Assembly (NCBI GenBank): GCA_951230915.1
Contig: OX579640.1
Coordinates: forward strand, 10,188,981-10,252,980
Direction of reading: 5' to 3'
DNA from: Antitrichia curtipendula
Taxonomy: Eukaryota; Streptophyta; Bryopsida; Hypnales; Leucodontaceae
DNA: 64,000 nt
The notes beneath the pieces are model-generated. The model was not told the origin of the DNA and did no database searches. It was given only the letters and a program-made list of their open reading frames with translations. This document shows, one piece after another, positions 36,925 through 48,354 of the stretch; the stretch's first letter is position 1, and each line of letters starts with the position of its first letter. The position numbers were made by a program, and so were the translations under genes.

Positions 36925-37206
36925 AGGGCACGGACGTCCCACTCCTCAGCCACAGTATGGGGGAAAGTTGAAATAGAAGTTGAACTTGGTCATGGGATCT
37001 TTTTTTCCATGGAGAAGGGGAACCCATTAATGCAGCCAGTCTTTAATTTGATTTCAGGGGAATATCTTCAAGTCAATGACTGCATTAAGGGGTCCAACTA
37101 CTTTTTGAGTTCAAAGATCATGTGTGGAAGCATGTTGCTCCCTTCTTGGGCCCGGACCTCTCCTTCATGCCTTCACCATGCACTTGCGTACTAGGACTCA
37201 CCTAAA
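36925..37206 (+). repeat. direct repeat D, copy 1
   Basis: About 280 bases from the ACGGACGTCCCACTCC region to the end of the CCTTCACCATGCACTTGCG stretch, closely matching 38209-38490. Both copies keep an open frame (VWGKVEIEVELGHGIFFS...), but the protein has no known motif. Spacing of the copies is about 1.28 kb. Confidence 0.75.
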
Positions 37207-37249
37207 GAATAATAATTTTGAAAATGAAAATGAACTTCCAAACAAGAAG

Positions 37250-39160
37250 GATAAAATTTGTGTAAGTAGAATCCCAAAGGGTTTGGAGTCCTAATGAAAG
37301 ACAAGGTACATATTTGTTTATATTCAAATTTAAGGATTCATTTTTTATTCTTCTAATTTGAACCTATTTGGGATTTAGGGTTTGGAGTTTACAAATCAAA
37401 TCATAACCAACTTATACTTTTTTGGCTTTTTGTTGAAGGCTTTATTTTGGAAATAAATAGCTACAAGGTTTTGGATTGAAATTAAATTAAAATTATAATG
37501 CATTGAAATGTATTAGAAGGATTTGTTTTTGCAAAAAGAGGCTACAAGGGTATGGGTCTTCAAAACTTCAATGGTGTATTCTTAGAATGGTGATCCTAGA
37601 AGGGTTTGGGATAGAAATCAAATACCACTTAAGATATTTTGGAATTCAAGTTCAATAGTATATTTTTGTAATGGAGATACCAAACCGGTTTGAGTCTTGG
37701 GGATTGAAATTAAATACTAGTCATATTACATTGGAATTCAATTATTCAACTTGAATATTTAATTTGTGCAATGAGATGATCTTAGAAGGGTTTGGAATAG
37801 AAATCAAATACCACTTAAGTTATTTTGGAATTCAAGTTCAACGGTACTTTTTGGTAATGGGATCGGAGAAGGCTTTGGAATTGAGATGAAATACTTGTTA
37901 AGATTTTTGTGGAATTCACCTTCAACATTTTTTTTTGGTAAGGGGCTACAAGAGTATTTAGGATTGCAATGAAGTAAAACTTAAGATATTTTTGTGTTCA
38001 AGTTTGTGAGTTCGCGTGTTCAAGTTTGGCTTGGAGGGAGTTCAAACTTTTCTTGAAGTTAGTTCAACCTTGGCTTGGAGGGAGTTCAAACTTTTCTTGG
38101 AGGGAGTTCAAACTTGGCTTGGAAGGATTTCAGGTCTGTCACTTGGATACCTTTCCTCACATACACCCAAGTCAGGGCGTGGACATCTGGTTAGGGCGTG
38201 GACGTCTGGACACGGCGCGGACGTTCCACTCCTCAGCCACAGTATGGGGAAAAGTTGAAATAGAAGTTGAACTTGGTCATGGGATCTTCTTTTCCATAGA
38301 GAGGGGAAACACATTAATGCAGCCAGCCTTTAATTTGATTTTAGAAGAATATCTTCAAGTCAATGGCTGCATTAAGGGGTCCAACTACTTTTTGAATTCA
38401 AAGATCATGTGTGGAAGCATGTTGTTCCCTTCTTGGGCCCGGACCTCTCCTTCATGCCTTCACCATGCACTTGCGAACTAGGACCCACCCCGCAGAAGGA
38501 AATTTCAGAAAATGAAAATTGACTTGCTCGCTTCAATTAAAAAAAATTTGAAAGTAGACGCTAGAGGTTTTTGGATTTATAACAAAAGATAAGGTACATA
38601 TTTTTTTTTAATTCAAGTTGAAGGATGCATTTATGAATTCTCCAAATAGGAACTAAAAGGGTTATGAGTTCAAAAAACAAATCAAACACGTCTCATATTT
38701 TGTAGATTCTAATTGAGTGGGTTTATTTTTGGTAATGGAGGCTATAAGGGTTTGGAAATAGAAATTCTAATCATTGACGTATTACAATGTATTCAAATGT
38801 AGTTCAAGGATTTATTTTTGAAAATAGAGGCTACAAGGATTTGGAAAGGAAACAAAATGCAAGTTCTAATGGTTTTGAAGCAAGTTCAAGGCTTTAGTCT
38901 TGTTATTGGATGCTACAAGGGTTTTGATTTCAAATCATATAGAAGGTATGTTTTATTTAGTTATTGTTGAAGGCTTTATAGTGTTGGTAAATTGTTGTTC
39001 TAAGTATTTAAAATTCAAATCAAATACAAGTTAAATGCTATGTGCTTGTACTTCAAGGGCTTCAAGTTCAAGTACAGGTTATAAGGATTTGAAAATCCCT
39101 TCAAATACAAGTTAATATTTTGGGGTTCTACTTCAAGGGTTCATTTGTGTAGGGGATGTA
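37250..39160 (+). repeat. degenerate tandem repeats of about 85-100 bp
   Basis: Recurrent wording such as AGAAGGGTTTGGGATAGAAA, TCAAATACCACTTAAGATAT and TTTTGGAATTCAAGTTCAA recurs at irregular spacing from about 37430 to 38010 and again from 38560 to 39150, with direct repeat D copy 2 between. A sub-array of about 21-bp units (GGAGTTCAAACTTTTCTTGG) lies at 38016-38128. No coding function is apparent. Confidence 0.6.
38209..38490 (+). repeat. direct repeat D, copy 2
   Basis: Second copy of the 36925-37206 sequence, about 90 percent alike by eye, again preceded by GGGCGTGGACGT-type words. Confidence 0.75.
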
Positions 39161-39679
39161 TTTGAAATTTTTAATAGAAGCGTACCAGAAAGAAGACTAC
39201 TATGTTTAGAATAGCAGGATGTGTAGAATTAATTATAAAAGATATTGACCGTTGGATTTTTAGATTTTAACGATTATTGATGCTCAATTATGGAGGCAAA
39301 AAATGCAACTTTTGGAGACAAAAAATTATAAGAAGATGAATAGTGCTTTTATTTCCTTGGGAAAAAATTGTTTTGGAATGTAAGGCAAATGTAGTATTTC
39401 TTTATTTTAAAAAATGAGAAATAAAAAATTCTCTAGAATTTATACAAATTTGAAAACAGAAGGAATAGAAAGCCATAATTAACCGAATTGGATCATACCA
39501 AAAAAATTTAAATTTAAATATACAATTCTTTTAAAATTTAATAATTGATAGTTGATAGCATAATGTTTGGAACAATGGAACATTAGCATAATGTTTGGAA
39601 GATTCCAAAGATTTGGAATCAGTCCAATTATTTTTGTGTTCTTAAGTCTTAACCCCTAAAGGACCAAACATCGTTTGTT

Positions 39680-39866
39680 GTCAACATAGTTATTTTGGGC
39701 CATTCACTACAAATGGAATTTTTTTTTTTTTTCTTTGAAATCTTAACAAAACATTTTTCCAAGGAGTAGCTTTAAGGCCCAACAATTTTCATAGCTTTTC
39801 ACTATACGGTTAAAAAGTTATTGTATGATTTGTAGTTTTCATTGCTCGGCGGGCAACCCGGACAAC
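39680..39866 (+). repeat. dispersed repeat R1, left part of interrupted copy
   Basis: Matches the reverse complement of about 1690-1870. It continues at 53416 after the 13.5-kb transposon, which inserted inside it. Confidence 0.7.
39857..39866. repeat. left target-site duplication of the 13.5-kb transposon
   Basis: CCCGGACAAC directly before the left terminus; the identical 10 bases follow the right terminus at 53416-53425. Confidence 0.85.
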
Positions 39867-40190
39867 CAGGGTTGCTATTCTGTGAGCTTGCGAGCGTGAG
39901 CCTGGGAGCCTGGGAGCATATAGTTTTTTAGACTGAATTCTAGGGTGGGACCTATGACCGTGTTTATGAAAAATACAGCAGTAGGATAGAAATTCTAAAA
40001 TAATGTTTGGATTTTGGATACCTAAAATGATTTTAACCCTTGAGGGACATTCTATGGCTAAATATTATCGAATTTCACTATACTTGAAGTTATAAAACGA
40101 TGAACTAATTTGGTTTAGGGTTTAGGAATTGCGCCTCCTTGGAATTCTACAGTGGATTTAGGGAATTATAGGGTTTGAACATGGCCTAAA

Positions 40191-40398
40191 TCTTGCATGT
40201 TGGGCCGCATTGATCCTAAACTACCGGAGGATGGTCGAGAGGTACTTAAACCAAATAATGTGGTTGTGGGTTTGAAACCTGGTAGAAGTAGTTTCTCTAG
40301 CTTGCGGGAAATCAGCCTCTCTTCCTGACAGACCCTTTGCAGTGTGTTTCTTCAACTCGCTTGTTTCGAAAATAAAAAATAAAAAAATTCTTGCATGT
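40191..40398 (+). mobile_element. SINE with target-site duplication
   Basis: The body 40201-40388 (188 bp) is flanked by the 10-bp direct repeat TCTTGCATGT at 40191-40200 and 40389-40398. It has a tRNA-like head with box A (GGATGGTCGAGAGG) and box B-like GGGTTTGAAACC; CTACC and GGTAG around 40221 and 40286 can pair as an acceptor-like stem. An unrelated body and an A-rich tail (AAAATAAAAAATAAAAAAA) follow. This is the layout of a tRNA-derived SINE moved by LINE machinery. It inserted into the subterminal part of the 13.5-kb transposon. Confidence 0.75.
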
Positions 40399-43300
40399 AC
40401 ATAAAAAATGGCAGTACATCATATGAACTGAAGTAATTTGGATCCCTTTCCACCCCAAAAATTAAAAGCAACAAAGCTCTCTTTGTTTCTAACCAATTTA
40501 TGCAAATCAAGGGGCGCACCCCCTAAAACAAGTAGTAAATGACTATAGATACAATCATTTACCACAATCAAAACCATGACAAGATATTGACAATACAAAT
40601 TCAGATCTGAGGACCATGAGCTAATAGCTATATTGGCATCATTTTTCAAATGCATAAAGGAAAGAGTAGAAGATGGAGAAATAGATCAAACAAGAATGAT
40701 CTATCTCAAAACAAGATCACGTAGACGAAGAAGACATTGAGTGAGAATGAACACTGCTATCACTACTAGAGGTCTCCTCATCGGCTTCTTCAGCTTCCAC
40801 ATCTACAAATTCCAACACCCTAGGGTCTAAAGGAGTAGCCTTATTCCGTGTAGGGAAAAGGCGCTGGGATGCAAATTGAACTGCTAACGCCTCGGCATAG
40901 GGGGGAAGTAGGTACAGTTGCTCCGGACTAGGAAAAAATCCGGGCGAAGAGTACAATGGCCAGTGTTGCACCTCATTACTAATCATGCTGCATGGAAAAA
41001 AAAAGAGTTATAATTGTCTTAAGATAGGCCAAGGTGAAATGAACATGAACAAATGCAAATTCAAAAAGGACTTACTTACTAAATCGAGATTTCTTGATAA
41101 TATATTGAACCACGACCTCCTCTGCATCTGGATCGTCAGAGGCCAATGTCACAGGTGCAGGTGTTACAGGAACAACATGAACTAGACGAATGAGAGGAGC
41201 CAACATTGCATCGAAGATGGCCTTGTCTTCTTCTAGGGCTATAATGTGCCTGTCTAGAAGCCTGCAAGCGTGGATTGAGGCCCTTGAAACATGAACATTG
41301 AATTGAAATTAAAATTTGACTACATCAAGTGCAACAGATTTGAAATGTAATTTACATCATTAACACGTGAAGGGTTGGTTCTACAATGTACCAGTTGAAG
41401 CCGTACAATCTAGAACCATGTCACCCGGGATAGATGACGCTTCAATGAACATGGTCATAAATCGAGGGTCCTTCTCACGCGCCCCTCTCCACGGAGTACC
41501 CTTGTCCATGGCCATCGTTTCCGAGGTAGTGAAGTTCTGCATAATGTCGTCACGCTCAACATCCACCCCGAGTGCAAGCAATGTCGGACAAGGCTGGAAT
41601 GCAAACTTTGAAGGACCAACGTTCGGCAAGTTCCTCACAAACAACTGAATTCCGAAACGCAACGTCTGCAAAACAAAAGTGATCAATGTCACTTCAGCTC
41701 TTACCAGAATGTGAAAAATATTGAAGTGAAGCTAAGAACTTGGCACGAGAGGGGACATTACCGTCAATGAACGATCCAAGGGCGACATTAAGTGCAAGCA
41801 ATTTGCCCCCCACCATTCCTTCCGTAATTTGAAAGCATAGGGATCTGCATAGCTGCGGATGTCAGCTTGGGCTTGGGCCCTGTAAGGATAAATAATAAGT
41901 AGTGCCCCATCATCCTGTAAATGTCCATCGGCGAATTCGAAAAGAGATTCAAGCCAGGAATCGGAGCGCTGATTCCACTTTGGAATCGCAGAAGGAGGCT
42001 TGGACACAGTAGGAACAGGTAGCCCTTCAGGCATGTCGGCGATGATGAGGTCCACCCGTGGCGACGTACTCCGAACTCCTTTGAAGGATCGATCTTTATC
42101 TGCGGCGTGCTGCAATTAAGAGGAAATTCAGTATAATACACAAAAAGACAACAAGTGAGTGAAAATGACATTGTAGATGAGAGGAGAGGGCCGCACCTTT
42201 TCCATGAATTTTAGTATGTCATGGTAAAGCGGAGGCAGTGGATCAGCAAGAACTGCCGTTAGAGACAAGTTGCAAATGAATTCATCAATGGAGATGTCTG
42301 TGTCATTGACCAAGTCAATGATAGTGGGTCCACGAACTAAGCCCGCTTCCGTGAGTGCTAATCGTTCCGATCCACGCTTCGAGCCTCTAGAAATGGATGT
42401 CTGCAATCAAGAACCCTGATCCACGACAGATGAACCGGCTATCGGTTGCTTTGGAGTCTGCTCCACATTCTTCTCCTTAGACGTCACCTTCACCTTCTCA
42501 GCAGTTTTGAACTTCTTCTTCGTCACTCGTTAAAGCGCCTTGTCGACTGCCTCGGAGTTCTTCACGGCAATCTTCTTGTCGGCCTCCTCCCTCCTCTTCA
42601 TTGCCTTTGCTCTAGCATCCTCGTCCAAGCCATTGAACTCGTCGTACTCAAGCACAAGTTCTTGGGAGTCAATGGAACGTTTCAATCTCTCCTCCGGTAG
42701 AGGTGTGAACTCAGGAGGGCAGTCCAAATACCATGCTCCGGACTTCAAGTGAGCACTTGTCCACCACCGCAACTGTGAAGGAGAAAACATGCAGTGTTCG
42801 GTGGAAACGTCTAGCCATGTACTTAGAAATGGAGGCAGGTCGCGCTTCGCAATTGCTGCTTTTGGAAGCAGCTCGTACTTGAAGTACCTGACAAGGTAAA
42901 TACGTCTCAGAGCTGTGATATAAACGAGATCCCTAGAAAACAAAATTTGATTGCATTTGAAAATAATCAGTTCAAATAAAAATTTACCTGAATATTACTC
43001 GCTTGACCACGAGGTCAGAACCCTTGTGCTTCAAAAACAAATCAGACTTTTTGAAGACATCGTGGCCTCTAAAGTGAGAAAGGAATGAATGATCCCACAG
43101 TCGGATTCTCCAGCCCTCGATGTATTCAGCTAAAACCTTGGGTTCTTGAGGCGAGTCCATGGCCAAATCCAGATTATCCTTCTTGACGATATTGTCAAAC
43201 ATTTCTGTTGCTGCATCCTGTATCTGAACATTCAAGAGATGGAAGCGGTTTTAGGTAAGCACCAACATGCAAGTCAACTCCTGTAGAGAGATTTAAGTTA

Positions 43301-44984
43301 CAAATTCAAATGATGTAGAGAACAGTGGGGAGATAAAACACCAGTTGAAGTCACTCACCCCTGCGTACCAACACGCCTTGACTAAGAAGGCTTTTAAGTC
43401 ATTTTCACCCACGGGCTTCATAGGAAATCGACAAGCCTTTCTAGTTTGGGTGGACGAGTTCCACCAACGTAACCACATGATTTTGTGCTCTGACGATACA
43501 TTGCAGGTAGCAATCATCTGCAACTTGTCGAGAGTCATCTTCGGGATAGTATTTGTACACTAGTGGCGCTCAATCTTCACAGAATCATTGGAAAAATTAG
43601 AATTACAAATACATTCAACAACATTGAGAAATTGAAAATCTGTCAAAATGAGAACTCACCTCATCAAGCCACTCCTTCCCAAGACTTGGATTAGCCACAG
43701 CAGTGAGCTTCCCCAACTTTTTGGTCAAGACAGCTGTCTTCTCTTTTGTTCCTAGTCTCATTGCAGCCAGAACTCCATTCTCTGTCTGCTCCTCCACTGG
43801 CGTGTCTTCCTTATACAACCTCACTGCAGTATCTGTCGCGGCAGCTATCTCATACTGAAACGGAAAATGGATAAGACAAGTGAGATAAGAAAACAATGAG
43901 AACTGAAGAATATATGTAACTGAAGTGTACTTCAAGGGGAACAGTGACACTTACACAATAAATGAATGCCGTAAACACCTCTAACGACATGCTGCACCAT
44001 GACTTCCTCAAATTTTGAGTGCATTGTAACATCTCAGAGGCACTCAAGTGATCGGTAAACTTATCCAAGGGCATGACTCCGTATTTGCGGACCCGGTACA
44101 AGGTGTGCACCAAGCTTGTCCGGATAAATGAATTCTCAGTGTGTCTGTAATTACAAATCAAACAATTCGTCAGAATCCCTTGGCTCATAGGAAAACATGA
44201 CAAAAGAGTCACAAAACAAGAGGAGAGAGTTGTGCACGTACTTATTTATGTCGTGCATAACATGCATGACTTCTCCAATCCGCCCCTTTGTCTCTAATAA
44301 TATAGAGTCAACGGAAACATGCCAATCTCGGTCGTTATCATGGTGATGAGAAATATATGATGACCAAGCCAGAAGCCGATGGTTACCATCGCATACAAAG
44401 AACTTAGAGTTCTGGAGATGCTTCAACTCCGGCGTAGAACTCAAAATTCCATTAAACACATCATTCTCTTCATTCCAAAGAGGTCCCCATGCAACCTTCT
44501 CACTCTCTTTGACGTGCTCCTCCTCCCCCTGTTCATTTGTAATTGAAACATAGAAGACGGCCGACCCATCCCTGTACCCAAAGACAAATTCTTCAGCTAG
44601 CCTAGTCAAGTCAGACTTCAATGCTGGTCTAACCATAGGCATCGCAGACAGGCGACACAATGGAATTCGGAGTCGAGATACGGAATGGGGCTTCATTCGG
44701 AGACTTCAGACGAACAACACCGAATTCACTTTCTGGGATCTACGTAGAGCATCCTCCGAAGTGAAGTCATCCACTGGCTCTAAATCATCGGCCTCGGATC
44801 CGTCCTCTTCTATGTCTTCAGCCATTGATATGTCCGGCTAATCAGAGACAGGCGATTCAACATTCTCAGGTTCCATGTCCACCTCAGGATCAGGAGTAGC
44901 CTCGGGCAGAACCTGGAAAACAGTGCAGCATTCAAAGTTAATGTGGTCCGCGGTATCACGAAATATAGGATCACGTTAGGCGAT

Positions 44985-47455
44985 CAAGGTTGGAGCTCTC
45001 GGCGTCGAGAGGGCACAATCACGAGCTAGGACCTGATGCGCAAACAAATTGAAAGGCGGGACGAAACCAAAAAAATTTCACCTTGACCCGATCACCCGTC
45101 CCAGTGGGATTACGTCGGTGGAGCAAGCTGGACGCTCTCGGCGCCGAGAGGGACTGGTCACTACCTGGGACCTAATGTGCAAACAAATTGAAAGGCGAGA
45201 CGAAACCAAAAAAATTTCACCTTGACCCGATCACCCGTCCCAGTGGGATCACGTCGGGGGAACAAGCTGGACGCTCTCGGCGCCGAGAGGGACTGGTCAC
45301 TACCTGGGACCTGATGCGCAAACAAATTGAAAGGCGGGACGAAACCAAAAAAATTTCACCTTGACCCGATCACCCATTCCATTGGGATCACGTCGGGGGA
45401 GCAAGCTGGACGCTCTCGGCGCCAAGAGGGACTGGTCACTATCTGGGACCTGATGTGCAAACAAATTGAAAGGCGGGACGAAACCAAAAAAAATTTCACC
45501 TTGACTCGATCACCCGTCCCAGTGGGATCACGTCGAGGGAGCAAGCTGGACGCTCTCGGCGCCGAGAGGGACTGGTCACTATCTGGGACCTGATGCGCAA
45601 ACAAATTGAAAGGCGGGACGAAACCAAAAAATTGTTTCACCTTGACCCGATCACCCGTCCCAATGGGATCACTTCGAGGGAGCAAGCTGGACGCTCTCGG
45701 CGCCGAGAGGGACTGGTCACTATCTGGGACCTGATGCGCAAACAAACTGAAAGGCGGGACGAAACCAAAAAATTGTTTCACCTTGACCCGATCACCCGTC
45801 CGAGTGGGATCACGTCGGGGGAACAAGCTGGACGCTCTCGGCGCCGAGAGGGCACAATCACGAGCTAGGACTTGATGCGCAAACGAATTGAAAGGCGGGA
45901 CGAAACCAAAAAAATTTCACCTTGACCCGATCACCCATCCCATTGGGATCACGTCGGGGGAGCAAGCTGGACGCTCTTGGCGCCGAGAGGGACTGGTCAC
46001 TACCTCGGACCTGATGTGCAAACAAATTGAAAGGCGAGACGAAACCAAAAAAATTTCACCTTGACCCGATCACCTGTCCTAGTGGGATCACGTCGAGGGA
46101 GCAAGCTGGACGCTCTCGGCGCCGAGAGGGACTGGTCACTATCTGGGACCTGATGTGCAAACAAATTGAAAGGCGGGACGAAACCAAAAAAAATTTCACC
46201 TTGACCCGATCACCCGTCCCAGTGGGATCACGTCGAGGGAGCAAGCTGGACGCTCTCGGCGCCGAGAGGGACTGGTCACTACCTGGGACCTGATGCGCAA
46301 ACAAATTGAAAGGCGGGACGAAACCAAAAAAATTTCACCTTGACCCGATCACCCATCCCATTGGGATCACGTCGGGGGAGCAAGCTGGACGCTCTTGGCG
46401 CCGAGAGGGACTGGTTACTACCTCGGACCTGATGTGCAAACAAATTGAAAGGCGAGACGAAACCAAAAAAATTTCACCTTGACCTGATCACCCGTCCCAG
46501 TGGGATCACGTCGAGGGAGCAAGCTGGACGCTCTCGGCGCCGAGAGGGACTGGTCACTACCTGGGACCTGATGCGCAAACGACATGAAAGGCGGGACGAA
46601 ACCAAAAAAATTTCACCTTGACCCGATCACTCGTCCCAATGGGATCACGTCGAGGGAGCAAGCTGGACGCTCTCGGCGTCGAGAGGGACTGGTCACTACC
46701 TGGGACCTGATGCGCAAACAAATTGAAAGGCGGGACGAAACTAAAAAAATTTCACCTTGACCCGATTTCTCGTCCCAGTGGGATCACGTCGGGGGAACAA
46801 GCTGGACGCTCTCGGCGCCGAGAGGGACTGGTCACTATCTGGAACCTGATGCGCAAACAAATTGAAAGGCGGGACGAAACTAAAAAAATTTCACCTTGAC
46901 CCGATTTCTCGTCCCAGTGGGATCACGTCGGGGGAGCAAGCTGGACGCTCTCGGCGCCGAGAGGGACTGGTCACTATCTGGGACCTGATGCGCAAACAAA
47001 TTGAAAGGCGGGACGAAACCAAAAAATTGTTTCACCTTGACCCGATCACCCGTCCCAGTGGGATCACTTCGAGGGAGCAAGCTAGACGCTCTTGGCGCCA
47101 AGAGGGACTGGTCACTACTTGGGACCTGATGCACAAACAAATTGAAAGGCGAGACGAAACCAAAAAACTTTTACCTTGATCCGATCACCCGTCCCAGTTG
47201 GATCACGTCGGTGGAGCAAGCTGGACGCTCTCGGCGCCGAGAGGGACTGGTCACTATCTGGGACCTGATGCGCAAACGACATGAAAGGCGGGACGAAACC
47301 AAAAAATTGTTTCACCTTGACCCGATCACCCATCCCATTGGGATCACGTCGGTGGAGCAAGCTGGACGCTCTCGGCGCCGAGAGGGACTGGTCACTATCT
47401 GGGACCTGATGCGCAAACAAATTGAAAGGCGGGACGAAACCAAAAAAATTTCACC
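44985..47455. repeat. tandem array of 139-141 bp units in the second intron
   Basis: Seventeen clear units start (at GACGCTC) at 45131, 45270, 45409, 45549, 45690, 45831, 45970, 46109, 46249, 46388, 46527, 46666, 46805, 46944, 47085, 47224 and 47365, plus one diverged unit near 44990. Twelve contain the exact palindrome CTCTCGGCGCCGAGAG; the unit at 47085 has CTCTTGGCGCCAAGAG, a paired change that keeps the symmetry. On the minus strand the units contain CAAGGTGAAATTTTTTTGG-type sequence, the same as the 5' splice site at 47453-47456 that ends the second exon. Long open frames in the array (such as VKQFFGFVPPF repeats) are by-products of the repeat, and only 141-bp units keep frame. Confidence 0.9.
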
Positions 47456-47655
47456 TTGTTGCCCTGGACTGTTAGGGTTTCTCCGGCGTCGCTCGCAGGC
47501 TTGGCCCGATGCGTTTTCTGGGGACTGCTTCTGTCTCCCGCCCCTTCGTCATTCTCGCGATCGCCATCCCGCTCGTCGTTGACGCGATCTCCGTCGCGGC
47601 TGCGTCCTCTTGGAGCTGCATTCCTGGTCGCTAGCTTCCGCACCATTGTTTCGGT

Positions 47656-48141
47656 CTATTGAAGAAGTGAGAAAGGATGAGCAAAACTGATGCTGAGGTA
47701 GCGGGAACTCGCAAAACACTGAACCCTAAACTCTAAGAACTACCTCCATAAAAGTGAACCAGACGCGCACCGAGCTCCGTTTCGTTCGTCTTTTCCCACG
47801 GACCTCTTAGAATTAGGTTTCCCAGAAAGTTCCTTGTGCATGTAGACTATCCCGGTTCTAAGAACATCAGCTTATAGAACAGGAAAATGGAACGCTGCTT
47901 AATCCCGATTCTATGAATTGCGAGACAATGTGTGATTGTTAGAATTGACCCAAGTTATGAAATTTGGAATAATGCTAGGGGCATCTTTTTCCTAATGTAG
48001 GTATCATCGAATCTGTATTCAAGGGTCACTTTCAACATTGCATGATAATGATCATGTAGAAAACGCTTGGTTGATTTCTAGTTCTAGAAGTAAATGTAAT
48101 TCAAAAAGCAAATTATGATCATGCGATCATGCGGGACTTAC
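47656..48141 (-). other. first intron of the ParB-methyltransferase-like gene
   Basis: Begins GTAAGT after codon 71 and ends in a pyrimidine-rich tract before CAATAG, joining two phase-0 exons. No other feature seen. Confidence 0.55.
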
Positions 48142-48354
48142 AGAATGGTCGCTGGAGGTTTTGGGCGCTTTGTTGTCTTCGATGCAGGATGTCCCACATA
48201 GCAGGGCCACTCTCTTCTTGGTCTCAGTATTTTGCCTTCTCAATCGTGCATGGGTTAACTCCTTTCGTGATGAGAAATGGGACCTTCCTCTCTTCTTGGA
48301 TTTCCTTGCTTTACTCAATAAACTACGGTTGGGTATGTGTCGTGCTAAAGGCAT

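Larger units (their letters stand above)
40717..48354 (-). pseudogene. ParB-like / beta-class DNA methyltransferase-like transposon gene, copy 2
   Basis: Exons with phase-matched GT/AG sites: 48142-48354, 47455-47655, 44242-44837 (or -44912), 43955-44144, 43660-43854, 43359-43559, 42988-43223, 42197-42932, 41762-42109, 41392-41665, about 41076-41288 and 40717-40987; about 1,200 codons. The N terminus is basic (SKKRGRSHF). The third exon holds a ParB/sulfiredoxin-like motif (FFVCDGNHRLLAW). The C-terminal third has motif IV (DLIIADMPEG) before motif I (VLDCTASTG...IIALEEDKA), the order of beta-class N4/N6 DNA methyltransferases. The catalytic DPPY is replaced by DMPE in both readable copies, so activity is doubtful. 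The tail is Ser-rich. Breaks: TGA 44706-44708 (or two compensating frameshifts, since another frame reads VVRLKSPNEAPFRIST), TAA 42530-42532, TGA 42407-42409, and a one-base mismatch in phase before the eleventh exon. TAG triplets at 44838 and 43561 act as splice acceptors, not stops. Confidence 0.8.

Noticed and set aside
43561..43563. Apparent in-frame TAG in the methyltransferase-like gene
   Set aside because: It is the AG of a splice acceptor (CACTAG/TGTACAAAT) that joins the neighbouring exons in phase; not counted as a stop. The same applies to TAG near 44838.
44985..47455. CRISPR array
   Set aside because: Tandem repeats without distinct spacers, within an intron of a eukaryotic gene.
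45327..47582. Several open frames on both strands with 46-47 residue repeats
   Set aside because: Products of the intronic satellite; they keep frame only across 141-bp units and differ between strands without any motif.
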